Assembly (NCBI RefSeq): GCF_028826105.1
Contig: NZ_JAQGPL010000001.1
Span: 2,072,501-2,136,500 of the forward strand
From: Paenibacillus humicola
GTDB lineage: Bacteria > Bacillota > Bacilli > Paenibacillales > Paenibacillaceae
Length of the DNA stretch: 64,000 bases
Reading direction: 5' to 3'
The position numbers and the translations under genes were made by a program. Under the pieces are notes generated by a model, which was not told where the DNA came from, did not search any database, and saw nothing but the letters and a program-made list of their open reading frames with translations. Shown in pieces: positions 60,692 to 64,000 of the stretch. Each line of letters begins with the position of its first letter. Position 1 is the first letter of the stretch.

Positions 60692-62518
60692 TTGAGCAAA
60701 CGGTTGATCAACGGATCGGACCTTACGAATATGCTCGTTGGCGGCGCGGAGTGCCTGCAGGCTAACGTCGAGCGTATCAATGCGCTCAATGTGTTCCCGG
60801 TCCCGGACGGCGATACGGGAACGAATATGAATATGACCATGACCGCGGGAATCCGGGAGCTGCAGGGCAAACCGTCGCCTGCCGCAGGCAAAGTTGCGGA
60901 AGCGCTTTCCAAAGGGCTGCTGATGGGAGCGCGCGGCAATTCCGGCGTCATTCTGTCGCAGCTGTTCCGAGGCTTCTCCAGAAGCCTTGCGGGGGTGGAG
61001 GAAGCCGGCACGGTTCAGTTTGCGGCGGCGCTGCAGAGCGGCGTCGATATGGCCTATAAAGCGGTCGTCAAGCCCGTCGAGGGCACGATTTTGACGGTGG
61101 CCCGCGAAGCGGCGAAGCATGCGGCGCAGGCTGCCCGCCGAACGAGCGACATGGAGCCGTTCATGCGCGAGGTGCACGCGAAAGCGCTTGAAGCGCTGCA
61201 GCGCACGCCCGAGCTGCTGCCGGTGCTGAAGCAGGTCGGCGTCGTCGATTCCGGCGGACAAGGCCTCGTCTGCATCTACGAAGGCTTCCTGCGAGCTTTG
61301 GAGGCGGAGGGCGGCGAGCGCGGCCCTATCGCGACAGCGGATCCGGCAGGACCGGCTATAACCGGCGGAATGGCCGCAAGACCTGCCGCGGCGGCGGCTG
61401 CGCAGTCGCCCGCGACCGCCCAGTCAAGATTATCGACGGATGCGATCACGTTTTTTTACGATATGGAATTTATGATCCGGCGCCGTTTGGGGGGCCGCTT
61501 CGCTCCGCGTTTTGACGAGGAGTCGTTTAAACGGCAGCTGGCCCGGGACGGGGATTCCATTCTCGTCATTGCGGACGAGGACGTCATCAAGGTGCACGTT
61601 CATACGCGGCGGCCGGGCGACGTGCTTAATTATGCGCTGCCCTACGGAGAACTGACCGATTTTCATATTTTGAACATGCGCGAGCAGCACCGGAGCCTGG
61701 GGGGCGCTGAGGCGGGCGGACAGCGCAGCGAGCCGTCCGGCGGGTCCGAGCCGGCGAACGCTACGGCGGCCGTCGAAGCGGCGGCGCTCGGCATGGCCGT
61801 GCCCGAGGTGCTCACCGGCACGCCGGCGGGCGACGTGCCGACGGAGCAGGCGCACGAGCTGGCGCCGTACGGCATCATCGCCGTGGCGCTGGGCGAAGGA
61901 ATCGGTTCGATTTTTCTCGAAAATAACGTCGATATCGTGCTTTCGGGCGGACAAACCATGAACCCGTCGACGGAGGATTTCGTGAACGCGATCGAACAGC
62001 TTCAGGCCGAGCATATTTTTATTTTGCCGAACAACGGCAATATCATCCTGTCCGCGCGGCAGGCCGCCGAGCTGAGCGAGCGGAACGTGACGGTCATCCC
62101 GACGAAGACGATTCCCCAGGGGCTGGCCGCGGCGCTCGCCTTCCGGGACGACGAAGGCGCGGAGGCGAATGCGGAAGCGATGACGGGCGCATCCTCGCTC
62201 GTCCGCTCCGGGCAGGTTACGACGGCCGTGCGCGATACGGCGATCGACGGCGTCGAGATCAAGGAAGGCGACTATATCGGCATTTTGGAGAAGGCCATTA
62301 TCTGTTCTTCTCCGGACATGCAGGACGCGTGCCGCGAGCTGCTGGCCGTCATGCTGGAGGACGGGGGCGAGCTGGTGACGATATTGACCGGCGAGGAAGC
62401 GGTGCGCGAAGACACCGAATCGCTTGTCGCGTGGGCGCGGGAAACGTTCCCGGAGGCGGAGTTCGAGGTGCACGAAGGCGGGCAGCCGCTGTACCCTTAT
62501 CTGATTGCGGCGGAATAG
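60692..62518 (+). CDS. fakA: Fatty acid kinase subunit FakA (YloV)
   Basis: This 608-residue DAK2-domain kinase phosphorylates fatty acids held by FakB/DegV proteins, for incorporation of exogenous fatty acids into phospholipids. The DhaL/DAK2 part has NVFPVPDGDTGTNMNMTM and GARGNSGVILSQLFRGF (residues about 35-105). The middle and C-terminal FakA domains have VHTRRPGDVLNYAL, LSGGQTMNPSTEDFV and LPNNGNIILSARQA. Two Ala/Gly/Ser-rich inserts (about 225-250 and 345-400) make it longer than B. subtilis YloV (553). The TTG at 60692 follows aggaagggg. degV follows. Confidence 0.92.
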   Translation: MSKRLINGSDLTNMLVGGAECLQANVERINALNVFPVPDGDTGTNMNMTMTAGIRELQGKPSPAAGKVAEALSKGLLMGARGNSGVILSQLFRGFSRSLAGVEEAGTVQFAAALQSGVDMAYKAVVKPVEGTILTVAREAAKHAAQAARRTSDMEPFMREVHAKALEALQRTPELLPVLKQVGVVDSGGQGLVCIYEGFLRALEAEGGERGPIATADPAGPAITGGMAARPAAAAAAQSPATAQSRLSTDAITFFYDMEFMIRRRLGGRFAPRFDEESFKRQLARDGDSILVIADEDVIKVHVHTRRPGDVLNYALPYGELTDFHILNMREQHRSLGGAEAGGQRSEPSGGSEPANATAAVEAAALGMAVPEVLTGTPAGDVPTEQAHELAPYGIIAVALGEGIGSIFLENNVDIVLSGGQTMNPSTEDFVNAIEQLQAEHIFILPNNGNIILSARQAAELSERNVTVIPTKTIPQGLAAALAFRDDEGAEANAEAMTGASSLVRSGQVTTAVRDTAIDGVEIKEGDYIGILEKAIICSSPDMQDACRELLAVMLEDGGELVTILTGEEAVREDTESLVAWARETFPEAEFEVHEGGQPLYPYLIAAE

Positions 62519-62534
62519 AAAACGAGGTGACGGC

Positions 62535-63386
62535 ATGAGCAGCGTGAAAATCGTTACGGACAGCTCGTCGGATATCCCGAAGCGGATGCGGGAGCAGCTC
62601 GGCATCGAGCTGGTGCCGCTCAAGGTGACGATCGGCGAGGACCTGTATTTGGACGGCGTTTCGGACAGCGGCGAGTTTTACGAGAAGCTGAAGGCTTCGC
62701 CGGAGCCGCCGAGGACGTCCCAGCCGTCGCCGGCCGAATTTTCGGAGGTTTACGGCCGCATCCTGAAGCAGCATCCGGACGCGTCCATCCTGTCGTTTCA
62801 TTTGGCTTCGGTGCTGAGCGGAACATGCCAGTCCGCCATGCTGGGAGCGTCCATGCTGGAGACGGACGCCGACATTACGGTTGTGGATTCGAAATCGGCT
62901 TCGTACGGCTTCGGCGCTTTTGTCGTCAAGGCGGCGGAGATGGCGGCGGCGGGAAGCGCGAAGGAAGACATTTTGGAGGCATTCGAACAGTTCCGGCTTG
63001 ACCGGAAGCTGTATTTTTTGGTCGATACGCTCGAATATTTGCAGAAGGGCGGCAGGATCGGCAAAGCGGCGGCGCTCTTAGGCACGATTTTGAACATCAA
63101 GCCGATTCTGACGCTGAGCGAGGAAGGGGAAGTGTTTCCCGTCGACAAGGTCAGAGGGCAGAAAAAAGCGATGGCGCGCATCGTGGAGCTGCTGAAGCGC
63201 GATTTCGGCCGCGACCCGGTCGACATGACGGTCGGATGGGCGTACCGGAGCGAGCTCGCGCTGGAGCTGGCGGGGCTGGCCCAGGCGGAGCTGAACGTCC
63301 GCACGGTCCGGCAGACGGAAATCGGTGCGGCGATCGGCACGCATGCGGGGCCGGGAACGGCAGCGTTATTTATGAATCGGGTGTGA
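62535..63386 (+). CDS. degV: DegV family fatty-acid-binding protein (FakB type)
   Basis: This 283-residue DegV/FakB protein binds a fatty acid in its pocket and presents it to FakA. It begins KIVTDSSSDIPKRM, has RTSQPSPAEFSEVY and the SFHLASVLSGTCQSA acyl-binding segment, and ends with GAAIGTHAGPGT. ATG 62535 follows aacgaggtga. It lies 16 bases after fakA, forming a complete fatty-acid kinase pair with it. In B. subtilis other genes separate yloV and recG. Confidence 0.94.
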   Translation: MSSVKIVTDSSSDIPKRMREQLGIELVPLKVTIGEDLYLDGVSDSGEFYEKLKASPEPPRTSQPSPAEFSEVYGRILKQHPDASILSFHLASVLSGTCQSAMLGASMLETDADITVVDSKSASYGFGAFVVKAAEMAAAGSAKEDILEAFEQFRLDRKLYFLVDTLEYLQKGGRIGKAAALLGTILNIKPILTLSEEGEVFPVDKVRGQKKAMARIVELLKRDFGRDPVDMTVGWAYRSELALELAGLAQAELNVRTVRQTEIGAAIGTHAGPGTAALFMNRV

Positions 63387-63393
63387 GGATACG

Positions 63394-64000
63394 ATGAAAC
63401 TGGATCAGCTGCCGGTCCGCAGCGTAAAAGGCGTGAGCGCTCAGAAGGAACAGGAGCTTCACGCCTTTGGCGTCCATACGGTCGCCGACCTGCTGGATTA
63501 TTTTCCGTTCCGGTATGAGGATTACCGTATTCGCGGGCTGGCTGAAACAAAAGACGGAGAAAAGGTTACGGTACTGGGCAAAATTATGAGCAACCCTTCG
63601 CTGCAGCGGTACGGGCGGGCCAAATCGCGCTTGACGTCCAAGGTTGCGGTAGACGGCGTACTCGTGACGGCGGTCTGGTTCAACCGTCATTTTCTGCAGG
63701 AACAGCTTGTACCGGGCCGGGATATTACGCTGACGGGCAAATGGGATCAGCGCCGGCTGCAGCTGACGGTCTCCGAATCGGAGTTTCCGGACCGGGGGGC
63801 GAAGCGTTCGGGCACGCTGCAGCCGGTCTATTCGGTCGGCGGGAGCGTCACCCAGGCATGGATGCGCAAAACGATCGAACAGGCGCTTGTGCAGTACGGC
63901 GCGATGCTTGAAGAGGTGCTGCCGCTGGAGCTGGTGGACAAATACGGGCTCATGCCGAGACGCGACGCGATCGCCCGCATTCATCGGCCGGACGATACGG
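63394..64000 (+). CDS. recG: ATP-dependent DNA helicase RecG (5' part, partial)
   Basis: The first 202 codons of RecG, which remodels stalled forks and Holliday junctions. The wedge/OB domain is visible: VKGVSAQKEQELHAFGVHTV, DLLDYFPFRYEDYR, TVLGKIMSNPSLQRYGRAKS and FNRHFLQEQLVPG. YGLMPRRDAIARIHRP leads toward the helicase lobes, which lie beyond the window. ATG 63394 is seven bases after the degV stop, with tgaggat as a modest ribosome binding site. Confidence 0.95.
   Translation, partial: MKLDQLPVRSVKGVSAQKEQELHAFGVHTVADLLDYFPFRYEDYRIRGLAETKDGEKVTVLGKIMSNPSLQRYGRAKSRLTSKVAVDGVLVTAVWFNRHFLQEQLVPGRDITLTGKWDQRRLQLTVSESEFPDRGAKRSGTLQPVYSVGGSVTQAWMRKTIEQALVQYGAMLEEVLPLELVDKYGLMPRRDAIARIHRPDDT

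Overview
The window looks like chromosomal core DNA of a GC-rich, endospore-forming, low-GC-phylum relative of Bacillus, most likely from the Paenibacillaceae. Evidence from the sequence: a spoVM gene; bacillithiol-type YtxJ; CcpA; RemA; YlbF/YlbG; RqcH; a PrkC/PrpC pair; and two long blocks that follow Bacillus subtilis gene order (ytxJ-ccpA-acuC-acuA-acsA-rpsD, and rqcH-yloB-remA-gmk-rpoZ-coaBC-priA-def-fmt-rsmB-rlmN-prpC-prkC-rsgA-rpe-spoVM-rpmB-yloU-fakA-degV-recG). Many starts are GTG or TTG behind strong purine-rich ribosome binding sites. I saw no rRNA, tRNA, transposase, prophage gene or CRISPR array.

Layout. 1-2080: end of a PTS EIIA gene and Enzyme I, overlapping by 4 bases with no ptsH between. 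2268-5995: DJ-1/PfpI protein, VanZ-like protein, zinc-ribbon protein, ytxJ, ccpA and mtnN. 6235-10471: a divergent siderophore-uptake locus (two permeases and an ATPase on minus, the lipoprotein receptor on plus) with three Fur-box-like sites and two good sigma-A promoters between. 10574-14323: acuC-acuA facing acsA, the acetylation switch around acetyl-CoA synthetase, without acuB. 14388-20840: class A PBP with fibronectin type III domains, a relic that looks like the last part of tyrS, an NfeD-flotillin operon behind a sigma-W-like promoter, and rpsD. 21204-27225: lipoprotein, M29 aminopeptidase, an HPr-like protein that lacks the catalytic-histidine segment, ylaN, Ca2+/H+ exchanger, Asp23-like protein, ftsW and yugN. 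27581-36466: M20 amidohydrolase, CBS protein, an XPB-type helicase with its partner, ylbF-ylbG, an orphan protein, a LysR regulator and a PHP phosphoesterase. 36623-64000: the ylo block, with dapF and yitJ inserted and yloC (YicC family) and yloS (thiN) absent from their usual positions.

How the genes work together. CcpA probably acts on acsA, because a near-consensus cre overlaps the acsA start region, while AcuA and AcuC would set the acetylation state of AcsA Lys551. Fur, and possibly YlaN, links to the siderophore locus. gmk, rpoZ, coaBC, priA, def, fmt, rsmB and rlmN form a closely packed housekeeping operon of nucleotide, CoA, replication-restart and translation functions. It runs into the PrpC/PrkC phosphatase-kinase pair and the ribosome GTPase RsgA. 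YloU, FakA and a DegV/FakB protein follow.

The most unusual structures are a 66-bp tandem repeat array (five and a half units, each with two hairpins) ending just before spoVM; a related pair of 69-bp repeats between rqcH and yloB; the HPr-like protein; the tyrS relic; and Ala/Gly/Ser-rich low-complexity segments inserted into or added to PriA, RsmB, FakA and the siderophore ATPase.
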